Part shown: piece by piece, positions 23,864-32,733 of the stretch
How positions within the stretch are numbered: the stretch's first letter is position 1
Layout of the letters: the number at the start of each line of letters is the position of its first letter
Assembly: GCF_900590885.1 (NCBI RefSeq)
Contig: NZ_UUON01000028.1
Span: 21,844-85,843 of the forward strand
Length of the DNA: 64,000 nucleotides
Source: Pseudomonas viridiflava
Lineage (GTDB): Bacteria; Pseudomonadota; Gammaproteobacteria; Pseudomonadales; Pseudomonadaceae
Reading direction: 5' to 3'
Translations under genes and position numbers: made by a program
Notes under the pieces: model-generated
Told to the model about the DNA's origin: nothing
What the model saw: the letters and a program-made list of their open reading frames with translations, nothing else
Database searches by the model: none

Positions 23864-25258
23864 CTAGGCTGGGCGCGCTGTCGGCACTGGGTTGACCAGT
23901 TGCTCGAGCGTCGCGCGATCCAATAATTCGGTGTCTAATTTGATGTAGATGGCGGCTTCTTCTGCAATAACCACGGCATCTGTAACCCCGGTAACGGCCT
24001 TGAGGCGCTCAACCAGACCGGCTTCGCGGATCGCTTCTGGCGATAACGGCAAACGCAGGCTCGTCACATAGGGAGGTTCGCGCATGGTAACAGCAAAGGC
24101 CAGCCAAAGTGCAGCCAGCCCGGCGCATCCGAGGAACACAACCGACAAACCGCCATGCTGGAACATCCAGCCACCCATGATGCCGCCCAGTGCAGAGCCC
24201 AGGAACTGGCTGGTGGAATACACCCCCATCGCCGTGCCCTTGCCACCGGCCGGTGAAACTTTACTGATCAGCGAAGGCAACGAGGCCTCCAGCAGGTTGA
24301 ACGCGGTGAAGAACACCACCGTGCCGATTACCAGCGCCCGCAGACTGTCGCCGAACTGCCAGAAGAATAGCTCAGTGAGCATCAGCGTCGCGACGGCGCC
24401 GAGCAGAACTCGTTTCATTTTGCGTTTTTTCTCGCCGTAGATGATGAACGGGATCATGGCGAAAAACGAAACCAGCAGCGCGGTCAGGTAGACCCACCAG
24501 TGCTGTTCCTTGGGCAGGCCGGCTTTTTCGACCAGTGCCAGGGGCAGCGCGACGAAGCTGCACATCAGCATGGCGTGCAACACGAAGATACCTAAATCCA
24601 GGCGCAGCAGGTCCGGGTGCTTGAGCGTTGGTAACAAGGCTTTGCGTGCGACGCCCGATTCGCGGTGCTGCAACGTACCGGTGGAGCGCGGCACCATAAA
24701 GGCCACGATCACAATACCGAACAACGCCATGCCACCGGTGGCCAGGAACAAACCGTGCAGGCCAAACGCGCGGGTCAGCAGCGGGCCAACCACCATGGCC
24801 ACCGCGAACGACAGGCCGATGGTCATGCCAATCATGGCCATGGCCTTGGTGCGGTGTTGCTCGCGGGTCAGGTCAGACAATAGCGCCATGACCGCCGCCG
24901 AAATCGCGCCCGCGCCTTGCAGGATGCGCCCGGCGATCACGCCCCAGATCGAGTCGGACTGGGCCGCCAGCACACTGCCGAGGGCGAACACGATCAACCC
25001 CAGGTAAATCACCGGGCGTCGGCCGATGCGGTCGGAAATGATCCCGAACGGAATCTGAAAAATCGCCTGGGTCAGGCCGTAGGCGCCAATCGCCAGGCCG
25101 ATCAATGCGGGGGTCGCGCCTGCCAGATCCATCCCATAGGTCGCCAGCACCGGCAACACCATGAACATGCCCAGCATACGAAAGGCGAACACCAGCGCCA
25201 GACCGCTTGCCGCTCGGGTCTCGCCGCTACTCATGCGTTCGCTGTGGGGATCGTGCAT
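23864..25258 (-). CDS. yajR: MFS transporter YajR-like, with C-terminal YAM domain
   Basis: The 464-residue protein has 12 transmembrane helices and motif A near SDRIGRRPVIYLG. It also has a cytosolic C-terminal YAM-like domain (about 390-464, with segments VVIAEEAAIYIKLDTELLD). Its sequence follows E. coli YajR through most of the length, including GMFMVLPVLATYGM and KGTAMGVYSTSQFLG. The substrate of YajR is not firmly known. It is upstream of ssb in the same direction and divergent from uvrA, the P. aeruginosa order as I recall. A possible LexA-like site lies in the uvrA-yajR gap. Confidence 0.85.
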   Translation of the reverse strand: MHDPHSERMSSGETRAASGLALVFAFRMLGMFMVLPVLATYGMDLAGATPALIGLAIGAYGLTQAIFQIPFGIISDRIGRRPVIYLGLIVFALGSVLAAQSDSIWGVIAGRILQGAGAISAAVMALLSDLTREQHRTKAMAMIGMTIGLSFAVAMVVGPLLTRAFGLHGLFLATGGMALFGIVIVAFMVPRSTGTLQHRESGVARKALLPTLKHPDLLRLDLGIFVLHAMLMCSFVALPLALVEKAGLPKEQHWWVYLTALLVSFFAMIPFIIYGEKKRKMKRVLLGAVATLMLTELFFWQFGDSLRALVIGTVVFFTAFNLLEASLPSLISKVSPAGGKGTAMGVYSTSQFLGSALGGIMGGWMFQHGGLSVVFLGCAGLAALWLAFAVTMREPPYVTSLRLPLSPEAIREAGLVERLKAVTGVTDAVVIAEEAAIYIKLDTELLDRATLEQLVNPVPTARPA

Positions 25259-25370
25259 GGAAAAACCTCGTGTGAACCGGCGGCGATTCTACCAGTCCCA
25301 TCGATTGAGAGGGTATATGCGGCGCTTTGCCGCGCAGCTTTCATGTGAGGCTGCACCTGGCACTCTGGCA

Positions 25371-25386
25371 GTGTATATTCATCCAG
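25371..25386 (+). promoter_or_regulatory. LexA-box-like 16-mer upstream of uvrA
   Basis: GTGTATATTCATCCAG matches the CTGTATATATATACAG consensus at 12 of 16 positions, keeping TGTATAT and the terminal CAG but not the first C. It lies about 50 bases before the uvrA start. SOS control is tentative. Confidence 0.3.
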
Positions 25387-25436
25387 TCTTTAGCCGTATA
25401 CTCCGGCATTATTTACGCCCGCCGTGCGAGGCCATC

Positions 25437-28271
25437 TTGGACAAGATCCTGATTCGTGGGGCTAGAACCCACAACCTGAAGAACATCGACCTGACCCTGC
25501 CCCGGGACAAACTGATCGTCATCACCGGCTTGTCCGGCTCGGGCAAATCGTCCCTGGCGTTCGACACGCTGTACGCCGAAGGCCAGCGTCGTTACGTGGA
25601 ATCGCTGTCGGCCTATGCGCGGCAGTTCCTGTCGATGATGGAAAAACCCGACGTCGACACCATTGAAGGCCTGTCGCCGGCGATTTCCATCGAGCAGAAG
25701 TCGACCTCCCACAACCCACGCTCCACCGTGGGCACCATTACCGAAATCTACGACTACCTGCGCCTGCTGTATGCGCGCGTGGGTATTCCGCGTTGCCCGG
25801 ACCACGACATTCCACTGGAAGCCCAGACCGTCAGCCAGATGGTCGACCTGGTGCTGGCCCAGCCGGAAGGCGCCAAGCTGATGTTGCTGGCCCCGGTGAT
25901 TCGTGAGCGCAAGGGCGAACACCTTTCCGTCTTCGAAGAGCTGCGCGCCCAGGGTTTCGTGCGCGCACGCATCAACGGCAAGCTGTATGAGCTGGACGAA
26001 GCGCCGAAGCTCGACAAGCAGAAGAAGCATTCGATTGATGTGGTGGTCGACCGCTTCAAAGTACGCGCCGACTTGCAGCAGCGTTTGGCGGAATCGTTCG
26101 AGACCGCGCTGAAGCTGGCCGATGGTATCGCCCTGGTCGCACCGATGGATGACGAACCGGGCGAAGAAATCATTTTCTCCGCACGTTTTGCTTGCCCGAT
26201 CTGCGGCCACGCCATCAGCGAGCTGGAACCCAAGCTGTTTTCCTTCAACAACCCTGCCGGCGCCTGCCCGACCTGTGACGGCCTGGGCGTGAAGCAATTC
26301 TTCGACATCAAGCGCCTGGTCAATGGCGACCTGACGCTGGCAGAGGGGGCGATACGCGGTTGGGACAGGCGTAACGTCTACTACTTCCAGATGCTCGGGT
26401 CGTTGGCGTCACACTACAAATTCAGCCTGGAAGTGCCATTCAACGAACTCCCGGCCGAACAGCAGAAAGTCATCCTGCACGGCAGCGGGTCACAGAACGT
26501 CGACTTCAAATACCTGAACGACCGTGGCGATATCGTTAAGCGCTCGCACCCGTTCGAAGGCATCGTGCCGAACCTGGAGCGCCGCTACCGCGAAACCGAA
26601 TCGGCGAGCGTACGCGAAGAGCTGGCTAAATTCCTCAGCACCCAACCGTGCCCGGACTGCCGCGGCACTCGCCTGCGTCGCGAGGCGCGGCATGTATGGG
26701 TCGGTGAGAAAACATTGCCGGCGGTCACCAACCTGCCGATCGGCGATGCTTGTGAATACTTCGGTGTACTCAAGCTGACCGGCCGCCGTGGGGAAATTGC
26801 CGACAAGATTCTCAAGGAAATCCGTGAGCGCCTGCAGTTCCTGGTCAATGTCGGCCTCGACTACCTGTCCCTGGATCGCAGCGCGGATACCTTGTCCGGT
26901 GGTGAGGCTCAGCGTATTCGCCTGGCCAGCCAGATTGGTGCCGGCCTGGTGGGCGTGTTGTACATTCTCGACGAACCGTCGATTGGCTTGCACCAGCGCG
27001 ATAACGATCGCCTGCTGGGCACGCTGAAACACCTGCGCGATATCGGCAACACGGTGATTGTGGTCGAGCACGATGAAGACGCGATTCGACTGGCGGATTA
27101 TGTCGTCGATATCGGCCCTGGGGCTGGGGTGCATGGCGGGCATATTGTCGCCGAGGGCACGCCGGCCGAAGTGATGGCTCACCCGGACTCGCTGACCGGC
27201 AAGTACCTGTCCGGTCGCGTGAAAATCGAAGTGCCAGCCAAGCGCACGCCGCGTAACAAAAAAATGGCGTTGCACCTTAAGGGCGCGCGCGGTAACAACC
27301 TGCGCAATGTCGACCTGGAGATTCCGCTGGGCCTGCTGACCTGCGTGACCGGGGTTTCCGGCTCAGGCAAATCGACGCTGATCAACAACACGCTGTTCCC
27401 GTTGAGCGCGACCGCCTTGAACGGCGCAACCACCCTGGAAGCGGCGGCTCACGACAGCATCAAGGGCCTGGAGCACTTGGACAAGGTGGTCGATATCGAC
27501 CAAAGCCCGATTGGCCGCACACCACGCTCCAACCCGGCGACCTATACCGGGTTGTTCACACCGATTCGTGAGCTGTTCGCCGGCGTGCCGGAGTCCCGCT
27601 CGCGCGGCTACGGGCCGGGGCGGTTCTCGTTCAACGTCAAGGGCGGCCGCTGCGAAGCCTGCCAGGGCGATGGCCTGATCAAAGTGGAGATGCACTTCCT
27701 GCCGGACATTTACGTGCCGTGCGATGTGTGCAAGAGCAAGCGTTACAACCGCGAGACCCTGGAGATCAAGTACAAGGGCAAGAGCATCCACGAGACCCTG
27801 GAGATGACAATCGAGGAAGCTCGAGTGTTCTTCGACGCAGTTCCGGCACTCGCGCGCAAGCTGCAGACGCTGATGGACGTGGGCCTGTCGTATATCAAGC
27901 TGGGGCAGTCGGCGACCACGCTGTCCGGTGGTGAGGCACAGCGGGTCAAGTTGTCCCGTGAGCTGTCCAAGCGCGATACGGGCAAGACCCTGTATATCCT
28001 CGATGAGCCGACCACCGGCCTGCACTTCGCGGATATCCAGCAGTTGCTGGATGTGTTGCACCGCTTGCGTGACCACGGCAACACCGTAGTGGTGATCGAG
28101 CACAACCTGGATGTGATCAAGACCGCCGACTGGCTGGTTGACCTGGGGCCGGAAGGCGGCTCCAAGGGTGGCCAGATCATTGCAGTGGGCACGCCGGAGC
28201 AGGTTTCCGAGATGCCTCAGTCCCACACCGGTTATTACTTGAAACCGTTGCTGGAACGCGATAGGGCCTGA
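25437..28271 (+). CDS. uvrA: Excinuclease ABC subunit UvrA
   Basis: With a TTG start at 25437 the product is 944 residues, the usual UvrA length, and begins MDKILIRGARTHNLKNIDL. It has two ABC modules: Walker A GLSGSGKSS (31-39) and GVSGSGKST (about 639-647), with signatures LSGGEAQR near 486 and 830. It also has two zinc-binding cysteine clusters (CPICG...CPTC near 253 and CEACQGDG...CDVC near 740). UvrA is the damage sensor of nucleotide excision repair. The frame is open upstream to 25161, but that stretch overlaps the divergent yajR gene and lacks homology. It is convergent with the ferritin gene across a shared terminator. Confidence 0.97.
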   Translation: MDKILIRGARTHNLKNIDLTLPRDKLIVITGLSGSGKSSLAFDTLYAEGQRRYVESLSAYARQFLSMMEKPDVDTIEGLSPAISIEQKSTSHNPRSTVGTITEIYDYLRLLYARVGIPRCPDHDIPLEAQTVSQMVDLVLAQPEGAKLMLLAPVIRERKGEHLSVFEELRAQGFVRARINGKLYELDEAPKLDKQKKHSIDVVVDRFKVRADLQQRLAESFETALKLADGIALVAPMDDEPGEEIIFSARFACPICGHAISELEPKLFSFNNPAGACPTCDGLGVKQFFDIKRLVNGDLTLAEGAIRGWDRRNVYYFQMLGSLASHYKFSLEVPFNELPAEQQKVILHGSGSQNVDFKYLNDRGDIVKRSHPFEGIVPNLERRYRETESASVREELAKFLSTQPCPDCRGTRLRREARHVWVGEKTLPAVTNLPIGDACEYFGVLKLTGRRGEIADKILKEIRERLQFLVNVGLDYLSLDRSADTLSGGEAQRIRLASQIGAGLVGVLYILDEPSIGLHQRDNDRLLGTLKHLRDIGNTVIVVEHDEDAIRLADYVVDIGPGAGVHGGHIVAEGTPAEVMAHPDSLTGKYLSGRVKIEVPAKRTPRNKKMALHLKGARGNNLRNVDLEIPLGLLTCVTGVSGSGKSTLINNTLFPLSATALNGATTLEAAAHDSIKGLEHLDKVVDIDQSPIGRTPRSNPATYTGLFTPIRELFAGVPESRSRGYGPGRFSFNVKGGRCEACQGDGLIKVEMHFLPDIYVPCDVCKSKRYNRETLEIKYKGKSIHETLEMTIEEARVFFDAVPALARKLQTLMDVGLSYIKLGQSATTLSGGEAQRVKLSRELSKRDTGKTLYILDEPTTGLHFADIQQLLDVLHRLRDHGNTVVVIEHNLDVIKTADWLVDLGPEGGSKGGQIIAVGTPEQVSEMPQSHTGYYLKPLLERDRA

Positions 28272-28291
28272 TTTATCGGGCCCAATAAAAA

Positions 28292-28320
28292 GCCCCTGTC
28301 ACTTCATCAGTGACAGGGGC
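28292..28320. terminator. Bidirectional terminator between uvrA and ferritin genes
   Basis: A perfect 12-base-pair stem (28292-28303 and 28309-28320, GCCCCTGTCACT arm) with a 5-base loop has T runs on both sides: TTTTTT after it for uvrA and AAAAA before it, which reads as T on the minus strand. It can end both convergent genes. Confidence 0.92.
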
Positions 28321-28336
28321 TTTTTTGTAGCCGGTG

Positions 28337-28801
28337 TCAGAACTGCGATTGCAGGTAGTTTTCCAGGCCAATCAGCTTGATCAGGCCCAACTGCTTTTCC
28401 AGCCAGTAGGTGTGATCTTCTTCAGTGTCGTTCAACTGCACACGCAGGATTTCACGGGTCACAAAGTCGCTGTGCTGCTCGCACAGCTCAATGCCCTTGC
28501 AGAGCGCGGCACGGACCTTGTACTCGAGGCGAAGATCGGCTGCGAGCATGTCAGGCACCGTGGTGCCCACATCCAGGTCGTCGGGACGCATACGTGGCGT
28601 GCCTTCGAGCATCAGGATACGGCGCATCAGCGCGTCGGCGTGCTGTGCCTCTTCTTCCATTTCGTGGTTGATACGTTCGTAAAGCTCGGTAAAGCCCCAG
28701 TCTTCGTACATGCGCGAATGGATGAAATATTGGTCACGAGCTGCCAGTTCGCCCGTCAGCAACGTGTTGAGGTAATCGATTACGTCGGGGTGACCTTGCA
28801 T
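28337..28801 (-). CDS. bfrA: Ferritin of the BfrA/FtnA type (bacterioferritin family)
   Basis: From ATG 28801 (GGGAG about 10 bases upstream) the product is 154 residues, the bacterioferritin length. The ferroxidase ligands Glu18, Glu51 and His54 are present (LTGELAARDQYF and EMEEEAQHAD). At position 52, where E. coli Bfr has the heme-ligating Met, this protein has Ala, so it probably stores iron without heme, as reported for P. aeruginosa FtnA (PA4235, formerly BfrA). The uvrA-ftnA-katA order is the same as in P. aeruginosa, linking iron storage with the catalase (known to need iron for heme). The frame extends upstream to 28927, but that region overlaps the catalase terminator. Confidence 0.92.
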   Translation of the reverse strand: MQGHPDVIDYLNTLLTGELAARDQYFIHSRMYEDWGFTELYERINHEMEEEAQHADALMRRILMLEGTPRMRPDDLDVGTTVPDMLAADLRLEYKVRAALCKGIELCEQHSDFVTREILRVQLNDTEEDHTYWLEKQLGLIKLIGLENYLQSQF

Positions 28802-28917
28802 CGCCCTACATCTCCCTGCTTGAAAGTCTGTAGTTTGAACCATGATGACTCGGAGGTCACGAGACCAACGGCAGAAAAGTGAAGATTTCCTGAGAAAAGT
28901 AGCTGAAATAACGCAAA

Positions 28918-28939
28918 AACCGCCCAAATGAGGGCGGTT
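28918..28939 (-). terminator. Rho-independent terminator after catalase gene
   Basis: Arms AACCGCCC (28918-28925) and GGGCGGTT (28932-28939) make an 8-base-pair stem with a 6-base loop. On the minus strand five T (28915-28919) follow. It lies between katA and the ferritin gene, which therefore probably has its own promoter. Confidence 0.85.
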
Positions 28940-28956
28940 CTGCTTATCGTTTAGAG

Positions 28957-30405
28957 TTAGTTAAGCGATACACCCAGTGCCTTTGCGATTGCGTCTCCAT
29001 AAGCCGGGTCGGCCTTGTAGAAGTGCTGCAATTGGCGCTGAACCACATCACTGGAAACACCGGCCATTGCACCGGCAATGTTATTGGTGAGCAGCGCTTT
29101 CTGCTCATCGTTCATCAAGCGGAACAGCGCACCGGCGTGGCTGTAGTAATCGGTGTCTTCGCGGTGGTCGTAACGATCCGCCGCACCGCTCAAGGCCAGG
29201 GCAGGCTCAGCGTATTGAGGCGCTTGCTTCGGCGCATCGCTGTAGCTGTTCGGCTCGTAGTTGGGCGCCGCGCCACCATTGCTGCCGAATGCCATCGAAC
29301 CATCACGCTGGTAGCTGTTGACCGGGTTGCGTGGCGCGTTCACCGGCAGTTGCTGGTGATTGGTGCCAACACGGTAGCGGTGCGCATCGGCATAAGCGAA
29401 CACACGGCCTTGCAGCATACGGTCCGGGGAAAGGCCAACACCTGGAACCATGTTGCTTGGGCCGAAAGCCGCCTGTTCCACTTCAGCGAAATAGTTCTGC
29501 GGGTTGCGGTTCAGTTCCAGCTCGCCGACCTCGATCAACGGGAATTCTTTTTGCGACCAGGTTTTGGTCACATCAAAAGGGTTCTCGTAGTGAGCGTTGG
29601 CCTGGGCCTCGGTCATGATCTGGATGCACACACGCCATTTCGGGAAATCACCGCGCTCGATCGCACCAAACAGGTCGCGCTGGGCGTAATCAGGATCGGT
29701 ACCGGCCAGGCGTGCAGCCTCGGCTGGTGCCAGGTTCTTGATGCCTTGCTTGGTCTTGTAGTGCCACTTAACCCAGTGACGCTCGCCATTGGCGTTAATC
29801 AGGCTGTAGGTGTGGCTGCCGAAGCCGTGCATGTGACGGTAGCCATCGGGAATGCCGCGGTCCGAAAACAGGATGGTGACCTGGTGCAGCGCCTCTGGAG
29901 AGTGCGACCAGAAGTCCCACATCATCTGCGCACTTTTCAGATTGCTTTGCGGCAGGCGTTTTTGGGTGTGGATAAAGTCGGGAAACTTCAACGGATCGCG
30001 GATAAAGAACACGGGAGTGTTGTTACCGACGATGTCCCAGTTACCTTCTTCGGTGTAGAACTTCAGGGCGAAACCGCGGGGGTCGCGCTCGGTGTCCGCT
30101 GAGCCACGCTCACCGCCCACCGTGGAGAACCGCAGGAAGGTTGGGGTTTGCTTACCGATCGACTCGAAGAGCTTGGCACTGGTGTACTTGGTAATGTCCT
30201 GAGTGACGGTGAACGTACCGAACGCACCCGACCCCTTGGCGTGCACACGACGCTCAGGGATGTTTTCACGGTTGAAGTGAGCAAGCTTCTCGATCAGGTG
30301 AAAATCGTCGAGGAGCAGCGGGCCACGTGGGCCGGCGGAACGGGAATTCTGGTTATCCGCAACGGGAGCACCGCTGGCGGTGGTAAGGATTTTATTCTGG
30401 CTCAT
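28957..30405 (-). CDS. katA: Monofunctional heme catalase
   Basis: From ATG 30405 (GAGG 8-9 bases upstream) the product is 482 residues, the size of a small-subunit clade 3 catalase. The distal heme histidine His55 lies in ERRVHAKGSGAFG. The proximal Tyr338 lies in GRVFAYADAHRYR, and the conserved Asn is in the VGNNTPVFFIRDP segment. It splits hydrogen peroxide to water and oxygen in the cytoplasm. The gene order with the ferritin gene and uvrA matches P. aeruginosa katA. I use katA for that reason; catalase names in this group vary (katB and others). A 24-base palindrome lies about 75 bases upstream. Confidence 0.93.
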   Translation of the reverse strand: MSQNKILTTASGAPVADNQNSRSAGPRGPLLLDDFHLIEKLAHFNRENIPERRVHAKGSGAFGTFTVTQDITKYTSAKLFESIGKQTPTFLRFSTVGGERGSADTERDPRGFALKFYTEEGNWDIVGNNTPVFFIRDPLKFPDFIHTQKRLPQSNLKSAQMMWDFWSHSPEALHQVTILFSDRGIPDGYRHMHGFGSHTYSLINANGERHWVKWHYKTKQGIKNLAPAEAARLAGTDPDYAQRDLFGAIERGDFPKWRVCIQIMTEAQANAHYENPFDVTKTWSQKEFPLIEVGELELNRNPQNYFAEVEQAAFGPSNMVPGVGLSPDRMLQGRVFAYADAHRYRVGTNHQQLPVNAPRNPVNSYQRDGSMAFGSNGGAAPNYEPNSYSDAPKQAPQYAEPALALSGAADRYDHREDTDYYSHAGALFRLMNDEQKALLTNNIAGAMAGVSSDVVQRQLQHFYKADPAYGDAIAKALGVSLN

Positions 30406-30479
30406 GCGCAATTTCCTCAGGTCGGGCTTGGAACTGCCGGCTAATCGGCTTGGGGGGATTATTGACCATCAACATGACA

Positions 30480-30503
30480 CCTACAAATTCATTAAATTGT
30501 AGG
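30480..30503 (-). promoter_or_regulatory. Palindrome upstream of catalase gene
   Basis: CCTACAA (30480-30486) and TTGTAGG (30497-30503) are perfect 7-base arms separated by 10 AT-rich bases. An operator for a peroxide- or iron-responsive regulator is possible. A partial OxyR-like half-site pair (TAG-N7-CTA) sits nearby on the minus strand, but no full OxyR tetramer site is visible. Confidence 0.45.
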
Positions 30504-30601
30504 CATCAATAGAAAATAACTACCAACAACCCCAACGCCCATAGTGCCGAGCGCCACCTGTGGAAGCTTGTACAAATCGCGCTTTTATTACGCGCACAAA
30601 A

Positions 30602-30622
30602 AACCGGGCACTAGGCCCGGTT
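30602..30622 (-). terminator. Terminator of the alpha operon after rplQ
   Basis: Arms AACCGGGC (30602-30609) and GCCCGGTT (30615-30622) with a 5-base loop are followed on the minus strand by TTTTTT (30603 to 30598). It is the only strong terminator seen downstream of the long r-protein run. Confidence 0.93.
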
Positions 30623-30642
30623 CTTCGTTACAGCTTGTCGTC

Positions 30643-31029
30643 TTACTCGGCGCTTACAGCTTCGCCGGCAGTAGCACGATCAACCAACTCGACGTACGCC
30701 ATAGGCGCGTTGTCGCCAGTGCGGAAGCCGCACTTGAGGATGCGCAGGTAGCCACCCTCACGGGTAGCGTAACGCTTGCCCAGGTCGTTGAAGAGCTTAC
30801 CAACGATAGCTTTCGAACGAGTACGGTCGAAAACCAAACGGCGGTTAGCCAGGCTGTCTGTCTTGGCCAAAGTGATCAGCGGCTCAGCAACGCGACGCAG
30901 TTCTTTAGCTTTCGGCAGTGTAGTTTTGATCAGCTCGTGCTCGAACAGCGACACCGCCATGTTTTGAAACATGGCCTTGCGGTGCGAGCTGGTACGGCTC
31001 AGGTGACGACCACTTTTACGATGACGCAT
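30643..31029 (-). CDS. rplQ: 50S ribosomal protein L17
   Basis: This is a 128-residue L17, with the family start MRHRKSGRHLSRTSSHRKAMF and the basic N-terminal part. L17 sits at the peptide exit tunnel side of the large subunit. It is the last gene of the alpha operon (rpsM-rpsK-rpsD-rpoA-rplQ), 41 bases after rpoA, and is followed by a clear terminator. The length is normal for gammaproteobacteria. Confidence 0.98.
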   Translation of the reverse strand: MRHRKSGRHLSRTSSHRKAMFQNMAVSLFEHELIKTTLPKAKELRRVAEPLITLAKTDSLANRRLVFDRTRSKAIVGKLFNDLGKRYATREGGYLRILKCGFRTGDNAPMAYVELVDRATAGEAVSAE

Positions 31030-31070
31030 GGTTCATTCCTTACCAAACTCACGTTCGGTGATTACGACGA

Positions 31071-32072
31071 TCAGGCAGTCGCCTTGTCGTCCTTCTTAAG
31101 ACTTGCAGGCGGCCAGTTGTCGAGGCGCATGCCGAGGGACAGACCGCGGGAGGCCAGAACGTCCTTGATTTCAGTCAAGGATTTCTTGCCCAGGTTCGGA
31201 GTCTTCAACAGTTCTACTTCGGTACGCTGAATCAGGTCGCCGATGTAGTAAATGTTTTCCGCCTTAAGGCAGTTAGCCGAACGTACAGTCAGTTCCAGAT
31301 CGTCAACCGGGCGAAGCAGGATCGGATCGATCTCGTCTTCCTGCTCGATTACCACTGGTTCGCTGTCACCTTTGAGGTCGACGAACGCAGCCAACTGCTG
31401 TTGCAGAATGGTTGCAGCGCGGCGGATAGCCTCTTCAGGATCCAGAGTACCGTTGGTTTCCAGATCAATAACCAGCTTGTCCAGGTTAGTACGCTGCTCG
31501 ACACGGGCGTTTTCCACCACGTATGCGATACGGCGAACCGGGCTGAACGAAGAGTCAAGCTGCAAGCGACCAATGCTGCGGCTTTCGTCTTCATCGCTCT
31601 GACGCGAGTCGGCTGGTTCATAACCACGACCACGAGCTACGGTGAGCTTCATGTTCAGGGCGCCGTTAGACGCCAGGTTAGCGATTACGTGATCGGGATT
31701 AACGATCTCGACATCATGATCCAGCTGAATATCGGCAGCGGTAACCACCCCCGAACCCTTCTTCGACAAGGTCAGCGTAACTTCGTCACGACCGTGCAGC
31801 TTGATGGCCAGACCTTTAAGGTTCAACAGGATTTCAATTACGTCTTCCTGTACACCTTCGATGGCGCTGTACTCGTGGAGCACACCGTCAATCTCGGCCT
31901 CGACTACTGCGCAGCCGGGCATTGAGGACAACAGGATGCGTCGCAGCGCGTTGCCCAGGGTGTGGCCAAAACCACGCTCGAGAGGCTCGAGAGTGATCTT
32001 GGCGCGGGTTGGACTGACAACCTGCACATCAATGTGGCGGGGTGTCAGGAACTCATTTACCGAAATCTGCAT
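31071..32072 (-). CDS. rpoA: RNA polymerase alpha subunit
   Basis: The 333-residue protein has the dimerising N-terminal domain (about 1-235) and the DNA- and activator-binding C-terminal domain (about 250-333). The latter includes ELTVRSANCLKAENI and TPNLGKKSLTEIKDVL, which contain the UP-element-contacting residues (R and NCLK) seen in E. coli. It starts 22 bases after rpsD and ends 41 bases before rplQ. It is made from the alpha operon mRNA, where translation is repressed by S4 in E. coli. Confidence 0.99.
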   Translation of the reverse strand: MQISVNEFLTPRHIDVQVVSPTRAKITLEPLERGFGHTLGNALRRILLSSMPGCAVVEAEIDGVLHEYSAIEGVQEDVIEILLNLKGLAIKLHGRDEVTLTLSKKGSGVVTAADIQLDHDVEIVNPDHVIANLASNGALNMKLTVARGRGYEPADSRQSDEDESRSIGRLQLDSSFSPVRRIAYVVENARVEQRTNLDKLVIDLETNGTLDPEEAIRRAATILQQQLAAFVDLKGDSEPVVIEQEDEIDPILLRPVDDLELTVRSANCLKAENIYYIGDLIQRTEVELLKTPNLGKKSLTEIKDVLASRGLSLGMRLDNWPPASLKKDDKATA

Positions 32073-32094
32073 GGATGCACCTATTTTCTAGCCC

Positions 32095-32715
32095 TTACTT
32101 GGAGTAGAGCTCGACAATCAGGCTTTCGTTGATGTCGGCGGACAGATCACTGCGAGCAGGAACGTTCTTGAAAACGCCCGACTTCTTCTCAGTGTCTACT
32201 TCTACCCATTCTACGCGGCCACGTTGGGCACACAGATCGAGAGCTTGGACAATGCGAAGTTGGTTTTTTGCTTTCTCGCGAACTGCGACCACGTCACCAG
32301 CACGAACCTGGTAGGACGGAACGTTTACGGTCTGACCGTTAACGCTGATCGATTTGTGCGATACCAGCTGACGGGATTCGGCACGAGTAGAACCAAAGCC
32401 CATACGGTATACAACGTTGTCCAGACGGCATTCGAGCAGTTGCAGCAGGTTTTCACCGGTTGCACCTTTCTTGCCAGCAGCTTCTTTGTAGTAGCCGCTG
32501 AACTGACGCTCGAGAACGCCGTAGATACGACGGACCTTCTGCTTTTCACGCAGTTGGGTGCCGTAATCGGACTGGCGACCGCGGCGTTGGCCGTGGATAC
32601 CAGGTGCTGCTTCAATGTTGCACTTCGATTCGATCGCGCGCACGCCGCTCTTCAGGAAGAGATCGGTGCCTTCGCGACGAGCGAGTTTGCATTTTGGACC
32701 AATGTAACGAGCCAT
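32095..32715 (-). CDS. rpsD: 30S ribosomal protein S4
   Basis: The 206-residue S4 begins MARYIGPKCKLARREGTDLF and has the S4 RNA-binding domain in the middle (CRLDNVVYRMGFGSTRAESRQLVSHKSISVNG). In E. coli S4 nucleates 30S assembly and represses the alpha operon by binding a pseudoknot near rpsM. It starts 18 bases after rpsK and has the normal length. Confidence 0.99.
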   Translation of the reverse strand: MARYIGPKCKLARREGTDLFLKSGVRAIESKCNIEAAPGIHGQRRGRQSDYGTQLREKQKVRRIYGVLERQFSGYYKEAAGKKGATGENLLQLLECRLDNVVYRMGFGSTRAESRQLVSHKSISVNGQTVNVPSYQVRAGDVVAVREKAKNQLRIVQALDLCAQRGRVEWVEVDTEKKSGVFKNVPARSDLSADINESLIVELYSK

Positions 32716-32733
32716 TCTTTACAATCTCCTGGA

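Noticed and set aside
30420..30540. Full OxyR binding site upstream of the catalase gene
   Set aside because: Only one pair of half-sites fits (TAG-N7-CTA); the other two quarters of the tetramer site do not match.
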